Source: Viscum album
Taxonomy: Eukaryota > Streptophyta > Magnoliopsida > Santalales > Viscaceae
DNA length: 64,000 nucleotides
Reading direction: 5' to 3'
Assembly (NCBI GenBank): GCA_963277665.1
Contig: OY728143.1
Location: 235,901,591 to 235,965,590 of the forward strand
The notes under the pieces were generated by a model that saw only the letters and a list, made by a program, of their open reading frames with translations, was not told the origin of the DNA and did no database searches. The translations under genes and the position numbers were made by a program. Below are positions 1 to 12,338 of this stretch, in pieces (position 1 is the first letter of the stretch; every line of letters starts with the position of its first letter).

Positions 1-3000
1 ATGAATATAAGTCAAAACATGTATGATAAACATAGTGATTATTACCCAAAATAATTTTTTAACAAGGAAATTATTAATAAAATATTATTATAAATTTATA
101 AATTAATCATATATTATATCATAAATATTATAAATAATCCTTTAGAAGTCAATAATATGTTTAAATCCAATATACATGAGTTTCCAACACGAATAGATAG
201 TATCATACCAATGGTAAGTGAATTTCCATCTAACTTTTAATTTTAATGAGATAAAAGCCATGTTAACCACCAATTTCTTATGTGTGGTTTATGTATTTCC
301 CCATTTATATTTTTTATCCTGAATAATATTATCTTCATTGTATTTATATATTGATTTTGAAGATATTTGGATTATTATGTAAATGATAAAAGTGTTATTG
401 GTCGATTTTAATGATAAAAGAATTAAACCATTCTCTATTTCAATATTTTTGATATTATATTACATAAATATTTTTATGGACCTAAAAGGATTATAAAAGT
501 AATTTTAGATCTATATTTATGTTCATTATATGTTTTTTAGAAAATTAATTTTTTATGGTTTTATATAAGGGTTTATTTAATAATATCCTTATTATCGGAG
601 TTCTATTATACGTAAGTATCTAGTGGGATATCATTATCATCCATGTCCATGATTCTAAAAATATATTTTGAAATATTATCAAAAAGTGTTCAAATTTATT
701 TGTATCCTTGTTTGAATTTTTATAAAATGTTTTTAATGGAATCATTCAAAAGTATTCCAAAGGAGGTACTTTGTCACTTTTTCAAACCGTTAATGAAATA
801 ATGTATTTAACTTATAGGGTGTGAGTGGTTATTTTCTGTCAATATGATTCAATAAAATTTTGAGCCTTCCTTAGAAATTTAATATTTTTATTTTCAAAAT
901 AAATATTTTGTATTATAATTGTGTGACCTTTAATTGATATGAATGTTAAAATGGATATCTATATAAAATAATTTTAATGATATTAAAAGACTATTTTCAT
1001 ATTTTTCAACATCTTTTGTTGAATTTTATTCTTAATTGAGGTTGATTTGTTATGATATAATCTTCTATATTGTATTGTAGTTTTGGTGATATATTTTACT
1101 ATGGATGTGCTATTTTTACACCTTTCATGGTATATGGTAATGTATTAAAATTTCTTGTACTAGTTGTAATAAGAATGTTTATGTTATGTTTTATCCCTCT
1201 TATATTTGGATTGTATTGGACTTTGTATTTGATAGGTGGGGACCATAATAGCATTTGGAAGTGTCAGTAGGTCAAATGATACAATCTAGATATGGACATG
1301 TCTATTTCCGTTCCCATTTATTTTTATATATGGATTTTTCCAAGGCCATAACCATTTATTTTTAGACGTCCTGGTCGAGGACTCAACGGTATGTTGCTGA
1401 TATCTGGCATTGTGTATTCCCCCAATATAATAATTGTTATTGATATTAAATGTGATAATTAAACTAGTATAATACCCATGTGAATAATTAAATGGAACTA
1501 ATTTTTTTTACATTCCATATTATGTTCAAGATTATATTTAACACGATTTGGTTTTAATTTTATACTTTCCAAAAAGCCTATAGTTAATTTTGAAAGATGG
1601 TGTTATTTTATTTAGCCTTATTGAGCATCTAACCTCACCAATTTATTATGTTTTATTTTCCATATAAAAAACAAACTTTATTATTATTTACATGTTGTAT
1701 TATTCAAAGAGAATAATGAAGTTTACAGAGGATAATCTATGATTTATTTTAAGTTATAAATTTTAATGTAATGTTGTTGTACATCTTCTATTATCCAAGA
1801 AGGTTAAACTGATTAGACCATAGGTATTTTATTCCATTTAATCATTCAAATATATTAAAATAATACACTAGCTCCATACATATTGGGTTGGGTAATTACA
1901 TAATGGAATTTGTTCTGCATTGAAATTAATGATTCATGTTGATGTAGTGTTTTATACAAATGGAACTCAATGAATTGTATTCACAAAAATCCTCCATGAA
2001 GGGTCATATAATATATTTTGTGTATAATGTTATATAAAAAGTCCTGAAAAAGTTTATATGTGATGGATCAATCATTAAGAATGATTTTATCATAATTTAT
2101 TCATTATCTATTCTTATGAATTTGATAAACTATTCAATATTAGGTTTTGTTATACAAGGTTAATTTTTATTGAATAATGATATTTCCATGTGGGTTTACT
2201 TATTATGAAAATTATTTTCTATATAGAAGGACACATGGATTAATGACATAACAAATTAATCTATATGGTTCATTACTAAAAAAATATTGTCGTGTAGGAA
2301 TAATTCCAAACAGATGGGAATTTGACCAATAATGAATTATCACTAGGCATCGATAAATTATATTTAATAAAGGAGGATAATTTTAAATATGATGTATTAT
2401 TTTTGTCTCACAAAAAACATCGGATAATGAAGCTACTACATTATTTGGATTTATTATTAGGGACCCACCACAAAATATATCCATCAACGACGAAACAACA
2501 TGTTATTTTATGGGTATAGTAATACAACCTAAAATTTAATCACATCCTCCATGAATTATTTTTTGTGGTGGGATACCCTTAAAAAATTACCAGTCAAATT
2601 TATTTAACATAATTTTATTTTATAACTATAAATATATAGGTTTTAATAAATTCCATCCAATGGAATTGGATATAATTATTTAGAAAAAATACAATTTCAT
2701 ATATATTATACAACATATAATCTATATATCAAGAATAAAAATCCAACTATTAATATTTAAGTATAATAGGGGGACAATTATATTTTTAGACCTCAATTGT
2801 TTCTATCACTACTTTTTGTGAAAAAAAATTGAATGATTCAAACTCAAATATGAAACACCCTTGCATAATGAATCATAAGATAAATTATTAATGAATGGTA
2901 TATTCATGAATGAATATTCGTATATGAATTCAACATATATAAAAGGTATCATTCATGATTTATATATGAACGTATACAAAATGCATAACTATTACAATGG

Positions 3001-4630
3001 AACTTTACTAAACAACTGATATAATATAATTTTACTTTAGTTTTTGTTTTACTATCCACTATGACTTGTAATATATAAATTAAACATCTAAATTTATTAT
3101 ATTTAATTACAAATGATTTATTTTAATTCTTCCATCTATCATTATGAATATAAAACATTAATAGATATAATTTAATGGAATATTAATTTTGGCCCTCTAT
3201 ATCACATCACATATCAAAAATTAGTCACTAATGAATCAGCATAAACTTGAGATCTAGGAAGCTAGGATATTAGATTAGATATCATTATATGGATTTTGGA
3301 TACAATATTGGGTTCCCATAACCACATCTATACACAAATAACTGATATTTTCTGTTATATCTTCTAAACACAATATCCATATGGTCATTTTTTTGAAGGA
3401 TGACTAATCAGAGAGCCACATGAAGGACACATTTATATTAAATTTTTTCCCAATGATATTGAATAATCAATAAGAAACATAAAAAACGGTACTGAAAATT
3501 AATCATACTAATTTACGTATCCATGGATGGTCATATTCGTGTACAGAGCCCAAAGCTGGATTTACAAATCAGAAAAAACTTCTTCAAGGAATGGGGTTTG
3601 GTGTTAATAACTCACCAGAGTAGTGAATAATTCACTTAATAAACTAATATGATTGATCTATATCAGGTAGAATTGATTTATAATTTCATTATATATTGAT
3701 CATCCATGCCTATCATGGATTCAATCAGATGTTATTGTCTGAATGAATTTTTTTTCAGTCTCATGATGGAAAAATGAAGATCATTTTGGGGTCATTAATA
3801 AACTAGGTGAAAACCCAATAATTAGAAGGGTGTATGTTGAATTTCTTTTTGAAAATGATATATCAAGAGATCTAATGAAACCATATCCCATTGTGAGGGA
3901 TATATTGGCGATAGCATTTTGAATTTTGGGAATTTAACATTTATTATAGTTCATAATACCATTAAAGTTATAATTGGATATCAGTTTGCAGAAAAATGGA
4001 AAAGGCCATTAATTAGGAAAATGGGAAATTATCATTATCGAAAAGTATTTTATATTATGGGACCATATTGGAATATTATAATAAATGAAAATTAACCATA
4101 CAGAATTAATGAAATACTATGAAACATGGTCCCAAATTTTTTATTAGAGCATTTAATATATATTTTTGTATATGGGTGGCTCTGGAATTTAGGGAACAAT
4201 CACTAGAGAAATAGGGATTTTACAATGTGAATAAAAAAACTTATCAATAATTTATTTAATGTATTAGTTTTGATTTATCACATATTTTCCTCATTCAACA
4301 AGTAAACACACCAATTATAATCAATGTATAATTTTAGTTTAGATGCATTATGGTTGATGAACATTTCTAGTCCTATATGTTCATTATAATTACATGAATG
4401 CATTTTTTGACTCTCCACCCTTGGATATTCCAAATTATTATTTTTCAACTAGAATATATTATCATCAATTTTTTGGCTGATGCATTAAAAAACAATGGAC
4501 AATTTATTTTCATTAAAATTAGTGTTCCTTCTGGTGTAGTCATTGATTATAGTTTATTAACCCTTGTACAAGGTTCAGTAAATATTTATTTCTAAAAGGT
4601 ATTATAGAATATAATTTTTATGAGATAATT
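1..4630. other. AT-rich intergenic DNA, no gene
   Basis: The stretch is dominated by A and T, and CG dinucleotides are rare. All open frames are short (65 codons or fewer) and have no recognisable domain. A slightly less AT-rich patch lies around 1360-1430. I see no RNA gene or repeat with clear borders. It is probably old retroelement sequence decayed beyond recognition, which is an inference from the rest of the window. Confidence 0.6.
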
Positions 4631-5060
4631 GTCTGACCTCGGGACACTCGGAGAGGGGAGGGGTGAATCGGGGTGTCAAATTTTCTCTTAATGTGATTGA
4701 TCTTGTACCCACATTTATAAGAACTTATAAAACTTGTATGATGGATATGATCAGAAATCAAACATTCCCATGAAATGAGTTGAAAAAACACTTTTACATG
4801 GTTCACTACTAAGGGCTACGTTGAAGGAGCATACACCAAAAGGTTTCCAATCATACTTAATTATACTATTCTTCACTAGTTTTGGATTACAATTGTTTGG
4901 GCACAATAACATTATCCCAGGCTCACTGCCATTACAAAAGTTCTGGGATAGCTAACTGCATCCCTCGGGTATTTCCCATTGACTCCCCCTGGCTCACTGC
5001 CTTTGATGAAGTCTCAGTTAGTTTATAGATGAAAATGTCTCTTTAATATATAAACATAGA
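4631..5060 (+). repeat. Dispersed repeat copy A (unclassified)
   Basis: This non-coding segment is less AT-rich than its flanks. It opens with a G-rich run followed by GGTGAATC, then shows TTTTACATGGTTCAC near 4791-4805 and TCATACTTAATT near 4851-4862. It also contains two CTCACTGCC phrases (near 4923 and 4993). The same order of landmarks recurs in the same orientation at 8370-8830, so the two are diverged copies of one family. The borders are approximate. It may be part of an LTR or another transposon terminus; no protein is encoded. Confidence 0.6.
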
Positions 5061-5389
5061 TGTATTTGTATTCATTTCTACATGAGACAATTCTTGCATC
5101 AGAGTCCTGAGTTGATGCTCTTTAGAATTCAGTATTATAATTTAGTGCAATAACTAAATGCACTAAATATTTTTATTCTCTTCCATTAAAACCCAATACC
5201 AACACCTGAGTGATTCGTAATATTTCACCCTTTCTGTACAGATCTTTGTTTTTTTGAACGAATCATTCTTCTTCTATTCTCAAAGTACAACGAGGGTGTT
5301 ATGCAGTAGTAATGTGTGTGCGGTAAAACTTCTCTTCGTAAAACCAAATGGTTCATTGTTCTTCCATCTTCACAAAAAACATTAGAGAG
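5061..5389. other. Non-coding spacer
   Basis: Moderately AT-rich DNA between repeat copy A and the CGCACA phrase block. I see no open frame of interest and no clear repeat. It could be the downstream part of the same repeat family, but the corresponding part of copy B is not obviously similar. Confidence 0.4.
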
Positions 5390-6275
5390 TGCTATGCACA
5401 TGTCAAATGCCTGCAGGGCCCCAAAATTTTTCGCACACCCTTCTCAGTTTCATGCAAGTAAAATTTAATCTTTGCGTGTAAAAATACATTTTTGGCGCAA
5501 AAAAGGATTTTCGTGAAAATCTTCTTTTTCACGCAAAACATCGCTTTTTCTCGCGACACATTTTTTTGGCGAAACACTACTTCTTTTCACACACCACTCT
5601 ATACCTAAATTTTTTGATGCGTCAATGCTCATTATTTTTCTAACTATGGATCCCCTGCTAATGGGGGAGATTTACCTCGTATTTCTAGAGATTTTTTACC
5701 CTATGCATAAAACTCCTTCATGAGAGTAAAACCTCTTCCTGCGCATAAAACTATCTCTCAGTTCTTTATATTATGCACACCTTCCTTTTATTCTCACGCA
5801 CCACCTAGGTTTTTTAATCACCACATGAATTTGATATTTTTCATCAGTCTAAACCTGAATCCTCCTTTTCATCTAAAACATCAAACCTACATTTGGCGCA
5901 CAACCAAATTTTCGTCCACATGTTTGATTTTCCGTGCACATGATGCAAACATCTCTGATTTTTCTCACACCTCTAGAATTATTCAGTTTTAAGTATTTAT
6001 GATCTGATACACTTCTTTTTCAAAAAACACACCCATCTATTTCGCGCACATCATTTTTCCACGCACATTCCCCATTTTCCGCACACTACTTTGTCTTTTT
6101 CACATAGCCCATGCCTTTTCCATTTTTCGATGTTCTGATTTTGAAACACCTCTTGCGCTAAAAAACTCACTCCACAATTTCATGCAGTATGCTATTTTTC
6201 ATGAAAAAATCAAATATTTCATGCACAACCCCCCATTTTCGTGCACCACTTCCTCATTGCACACACCATTAATAT
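5390..6275 (+). repeat. Degenerate CGCACA-phrase repeat block
   Basis: A pyrimidine-rich strand in which a short phrase, roughly TTTTC-(A/G)CGCACA or TTTGCGC, recurs more than twenty times with irregular spacing of about 14-40 bases. Clear examples lie near 5431, 5492, 5525, 5545, 5791, 5893, 5930, 6041, 6055, 6074 and 6237. CG dinucleotides survive here although the surroundings have almost none. Short open frames (for example 5720-5992 on + and 5392-5577 on -) follow from the biased composition and have no domain. It resembles a decayed minisatellite or a repeat-rich LTR interior; the class is unknown. Confidence 0.55.
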
Positions 6276-8369
6276 ATTTTTTGGTCGTAACCTTCATGCT
6301 TCTTTTCTGTGTTTTTTCTTCTTCAAAAACTCTTATTCTTCAACCGTCATTCTCTACTCTTTAAAAATCATATGATTTAGTTCTTCAAGTAGGATATTTC
6401 ATAGTTCTCATCCAGTCATGAATAATTTCATGGTATTCATCAAACCCCATTCATCATCAATCATCCTCAGATTGATTATACCTCAAAATTCTTCACTCCT
6501 GTAAATAATGTGTCACCGTTGACTGAAAAAAGTTATACGAATTTATGATCAGTACAACAATCATCTCAATTTACATTTACCCATTTCATTGGAGTATTTA
6601 TTTATCTCTTTCATTTAGATCTTCATTGAAAACTATTAACAAAAAATAATACCTTATACACAATGTGGTCCCAACAATAATAATTTAATGGACATGTTCA
6701 CCACATTGTATTTCATTTGAGTTTATGGTTCAATTGAGGGATTCAATATTTAGTATTACTAGTGTGTAGAAATAACAAAACCATGCTACCATTCCACAAA
6801 TATAGATTTTTTATATTATTAAGGATGTTAATTATTATGTTTCATTACCAATAATAGGTTATCCCATTAACCTATTATAAATCTATTCTAAATCAAGGAT
6901 CTTACCCTATAAATTTTTTTTCAAATATAGATGGGTCCAATTGCTATATAGACCCCTTTATATTGGATTTTCTTACCCATTTTATATTAAAAAAAATTGA
7001 ACCAAAATAGTCCATAAGAAATCGATATAATGTATATGTTTAAATCTCACTATTAAATTAAATTTACACGAAAAAATATGTGAACCTAAAACAAACAGCC
7101 AACACTTTTGGTTATATCACTATCACTGGTCAGATCAATTTTGATAACGGTAATTTGTTGGTTTAGGATGCTTATGTAAATAATTTACCTATATAGAACC
7201 ATATAGTCATGTATAAATACTCTTACTACAATATCTCATTGTGTAAATATATTAGTTTCAATGTTCCCATGCTCCTTGACTATATATGCATAGACCCATG
7301 AAACTTAGCCCTGAATCATCAGCAAACTCACAATGATTAGGTAGTGAGAATTTGGGTATAAATTTATGTCTATAATATCATAATGCAAAATAAAATGGCT
7401 AGTGTCAGTAAAATTAATGATGTTGTTTTACTATTTTCAATGATATTTGGGTCGACGAATTTGACTACTGATAATTTCAAATTTTCTTTGGAAAAAACTA
7501 TAGTCACCTAAGAGAAAATCTGGGACCATGAAATAAAAAATTACTCAATACAAATCATAAAAAGAAATATTTATTCTATAAATAATCCTATAAAAAATCA
7601 TCACTAGTAGACTTTCGAGGAGTTACAAAATAATTATATGGAAAATGAATAGACTATATATGATTCAAAATATATGGCTCATTTTTTAATTGTGATGGAT
7701 ACATCATATGATATAGTTCATTAAGTCAATTAAACTAACAAGGAGAATATCAAAATGGATTCCAACATTGAAATAAAATGAATTCTTGTAGAGAAAAATT
7801 TATCTAGAGGGTGAATATTATGAAAACCATTTGTTATTCAAATTAATCATCAAATTGATTTACTAATTTTGATAACCAACTCATGTCATAGTTTTCTTTA
7901 CTCTCATTTATTTATATAAACAAAAGAAACACCAAATTTTAAAATATCCCCTCTATGTTAAATTAATTATAATACACATTATCAATTATTTTTAAATTAT
8001 AAACAATCTTGTCTCTTTGACTCACTGTTTCAGATATCGAATAGATTTATGAATGGTTATACCATAATTAATTATATAATTTCACAGTTATATTAAAATA
8101 AAATCATATTAATAATTTTTTTAACTATTGATGAAACACATGGAAGAAAATTATCTCTTATTTATATTCCCCCTGATGGTTATTAGTGGGCTATATATAG
8201 ATATGTATGTACCATCATATTAAAAAGTTCTTATTTTTACGGATACAAAAAATTATAACTCGTATTGAGTATATAAATATTGATTTATGTACAAAATTTA
8301 GATATAATTTCATATATACTATTAAAATATTCTAAGGTTAGGTTTTCTAGAAACGTTTTGAAGGACCTT
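6276..8369. other. AT-rich intergenic DNA, no gene
   Basis: There are no credible coding frames and no repeat with definable borders. It separates the CGCACA phrase block from repeat copy B. If copies A and B were once the two termini of one element, this would be its decayed interior, but I see no coding trace to support that. Confidence 0.5.
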
Positions 8370-8830
8370 GTAACACCCAAACAGGGCAGGGGTGAATCAG
8401 AGTGCAACTATTTTCTAAAAAGTGTCAGATCATGTTCCCAAATTTGTAGGGACCAATAAAACTTGTCTAATAAAAATGTGAAGAAAATAATCATCCGCAT
8501 AAAAATATATCACACATCAATTTTACAAGGTTCACCGATTAGTGATAATCAAAGGTGAGTACACTTATGGTTTTTCAGTCATACTTAATTCCTTTAATCT
8601 TCAACACATTAGCAATTAATGAATTGATACATAGTTCCTCTATTCTGGGGAAATATAATTTACAAGATTTTAGGGATATAATATTTCATTCCTTGGAACA
8701 GTTCTATAGACTCACCCTTGACCACTTCTTTTAGAGATTCCTAAATTGGTTTATCTGTATGATGGTCTCTTTAATGGAATGACATTAATTACTTTTACCA
8801 TGTCTATCATGTGACACTATGGGCACAATA
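8370..8830 (+). repeat. Dispersed repeat copy B (unclassified)
   Basis: This is the second copy of the repeat at 4631-5060, in the same orientation. It begins TGTAACACCC (8371-8380) followed by GGGGTGAATC, and has TTTTACAAGGTTCAC near 8521-8535 and TCATACTTAATT near 8579-8590. Both copies end in a TGTCTCTTTAAT or GGTCTCTTTAAT phrase. Identity to copy A is patchy, so both are old. The TGTAACACC start is a common LTR terminus in plants, but no partner terminus, primer site or duplication could be fixed. Confidence 0.55.
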
Positions 8831-11800
8831 TACCTATGTTTTTTATTTTGATCCATTCAATTCATTCTTCCAATGGGTATACAAATACTCATATGGAAAT
8901 GGATTAGGGAAAAAAATTATTTTTTACGTAGATATCAAGCTTAAGGTGTTCACAATTTAATGTTTAATTCATTTTAATTTTAAATGATTTATTATTATTA
9001 TCCAATGAAATGTTCATCCCTAGTCAAGGAATAAAAATATTTTTCATTATCCCCCACTTATGATTTTTCAACCTACCAAGTACTATCACTCATTTTAAAT
9101 TTATTTTTTGTTATTTCTTGAGTAAAGAATTTTGCCTTTATTTATGATCCACTATATTTGACTGAACATGCCGTTTTCTACATTATAATGTCAGAAAAAT
9201 GAGATTCATTTGAATTTAATATTAATTTTAGTAGTGTATGAATCTATGAGAAGTGTTTATTATATTTCATTATCATAGTTCAATGGTAAACTTTTTTTTA
9301 TAGTCAAATATATATATATATATATATATATCAAGGAAAAAGGGTGAGATGTTATATCAAAAATTCGAGAGATAAAACAATGATAATATAGACCCCATTT
9401 ATAATGTAGTAGATATTGTTGACGGGTTAATATTTTTTATGCTCTAAATGATCGATCAATTATGGGTTGAATTTTGATGTAAGATATATTTTTCTAAAAA
9501 AGATGGCCTCTAACCCGACGCATTGTTGTTGTAAACCTTCAATGAAAGGGTTCCAAATGAAAATAACGTTTCTATTCTTACGGATAGTATAATATTGTTT
9601 TGGGTTGTGACGATTGTAATATTACAACATGAATTTAAGGTTATATATAAAAGACAAACATTGGTTTTAGAATGTGATGTCATTACATTTCTTTATAAAG
9701 GGGAATGACAAACATGTATTTATAAACAAGGGTATTAAAATAATATTTAATACTTATGTTGTTAAATTAAGAAAATATAACTTGAAAATTATGATTTTCT
9801 ATATAATATGATTTAATTATTTTAACAAGGTTGACTACTGAAAAAATTCAACTAAAAATTTCTACTATGATGTTAATTAGAGAATATGGGGTAATATAAC
9901 CATATAATGGTGATAAAATCATTTCATTTATTATCATTGAGGAAAATAGTGTAATAAAAATCATTACTAGGATGAGGTGTTCCCAATAGTTTAATATTCC
10001 CATTACTGGTATCCATGAAATGTTTGTGATGATTCATACACAAAAGGATTAGATTTATTTTAATGATATATAGTTTGAATATAAATTTTTTAGAAGAAAA
10101 AATTTTAAAGTAATGCATGTTAAAGTTATTTTTGGATTGAATAAATAAAACAAAAAATTATGAGATAAACCATAAAAAATAAAATAAATATAGTATAATA
10201 TAAAATTTCCCTTGGGTAATGGGTCGTGCAAGAAAACCCTAATTTTTTCTTGAGGCTATATTGTTTTTATTTTAATAAATATAATTTTAAAAACATTATG
10301 TGTCTATTTATTAGTGATGAAGAGGCTCATAATTTATAATATTGGTGAATCAATAATAATTTCATGTAGTGAAAAGGTTTATCATGTAAGGGTGAAGAAA
10401 AAGTAACTTTAAACAGATCATAATGATAAAATATATTTATTCAATGAGTGGTGAACAAGTTAATTTTAATGGTTATCTATTAAAATGAGGTGATAATCAA
10501 TATATAAAGGTATTATTATCTCTGTGAAAATAATTAGACTCATATTCCATTATATACAATATCATCGTGGGGTACTTATATATTACGTATGTGTTTCATT
10601 GATTAATGTTCGGGGGAGGGATATGAAAATCCATATGATGATCAACCGAGATGATCTGAACAAAGCATAAGATCGATGAGTGAAAATGAAAAAAATCCTA
10701 AAAAACATATTTCAATTGAGAAGTGAGGAAATAGAATAATCATTAAGAGGTTTATTTTTTACTAATAAAGGAATAATGGATTAAATGGTAATATTTTAAA
10801 TGGAAAAGGGGGTTATAGATTCCTCTCCACAAGAATATAAAATTCCTCACCTAAGTTGTTAAAAATATAGTTCCATGAATATAATTATAATGTAGGGGTA
10901 TCTATTCAATCAGAATTTTATCCTAGCCAATCACATTGAATAGATTTCAATGGTATAAAAGACACAAGTTACAATGTGTGGTTTATCGGAAGGGGATATT
11001 CGATGACTAATAAGAGCAATAAAGTAAGTAACTATCATTGATTATGATATCATTAGCCTTATAAAATGAAAATATTTTACTTATTATTTGCGTTCATGTA
11101 TAAAATATAAGGTTCAGATTTTATTTTTTGTCATAAATAAATTTTAACTAATCCTCAAATAGTGGATATGATGTATCTATGTTATCAACTTGTTTGGATA
11201 TGGATGATTTGGTGGTATTGATATGAAATAAATATTTTGTGAGAAACCCAACATGAATGAGAAAAATCATAGTTCATGGAGTATATCTATACTTATTTTT
11301 TGATAATTATATGATAGGATGAAATAGTTTTAATTTCTATCTAATATAAAAAGGAACCAGTCCAAAAATATTTTTAGGATTCTATTCCATGATAATATAT
11401 CAAATATGTGGATGTTTTTATTCTAGATATAGATTTTTACTACAAGAATATTTATTATTAAACCACTGGTAAGAGATCAATTTCTACCCTATGAGTGGTT
11501 AAATTAAACCTATCATAATATTCGTTACAAAATAAAATCTCTAGTCACAATTATAAATATTATGATCGCATTTATGGATGTTTTTCCATTCTGGTTAAAC
11601 AATTCATTGAACTTTAATATAACTTTGGTTGAACCTTATGTCATGTAGACAAGAATTATACAATATATAATCCAATTTCATATATTTTATGCTTTTATAG
11701 TTAAAACATCAATAACGGAGTTATCTCATGGATATATCTACAAAAGTAGATATAACAGACTCAACTTAGTGCATGTGATATAAAGAGAAACATTGAATTA

Positions 11801-12333
11801 TTTATAAGGTCCCAAATAGAAAGATGATGTGACATTTTGATTTGGATGAGAAATAAAACTATGTCTAATAATCGTGTTATTTCTATAGATAATAAAATAC
11901 TAAAAATAAAGCCACATATAGTTCATAATAAATATATATAAACACATCGTATATCTTAAAAATATTTAGATCATGTGTCATTGAGGTTACCATATGCTTG
12001 GAGATGGATTTTAGCTAAAAGTGAAAATATATGTCTTGTAAATGATAATAAATAAATATATCACTAAATATTCTATCAATATATAAATCAAGATACATGT
12101 TATTTTAATTAATCCTCTACACTAATTTGGATCATGTATACTATATGAGGATTTATTTGTTTGGTTTCCACTTTTGAGAGAACCAAGATTAAAATATGAT
12201 CACAATTAATAAATTCCATATCATCATGGAAAAATAAGGTATTGTATATATTATTTTTTTTTGTGATATGAGTTCCAGATATCAATATATACATAGGTTA
12301 CAAGAATTCGCCAACATGGTGTTCATACAGAAA
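8831..12333. other. AT-rich intergenic DNA, no gene
   Basis: AT-rich DNA up to the target duplication of Element 1. It holds a short AT dinucleotide run at 9308-9331 and otherwise only short frames without domains (for example 9924-10118 and 12109-12294 on the - strand). Nothing else stood out. Confidence 0.5.
9308..9331. repeat. (AT)n microsatellite
   Basis: An uninterrupted AT dinucleotide run of 12 units. Confidence 0.9.
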
Positions 12334-12338
12334 GTAGT
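12334..12338 (+). repeat. Target site duplication, Element 1 left
   Basis: GTAGT directly abuts the first base of the 5' LTR and is repeated exactly at 22416-22420 after the 3' LTR. Five bases is the usual duplication length for Ty3/gypsy integrases. This fixes both ends of Element 1. Confidence 0.9.

Noticed and set aside
5720..5992. 90-codon open frame on the plus strand
   Set aside because: It lies in the CGCACA phrase block; its His/Phe/Pro/Ser content follows from the repeated phrase, not from a protein family.
1..12333. tRNA or rRNA genes
   Set aside because: I looked for the T-loop consensus and conserved rRNA words in this and the other flanks and saw none that fit. A covariance-model scan would be decisive.
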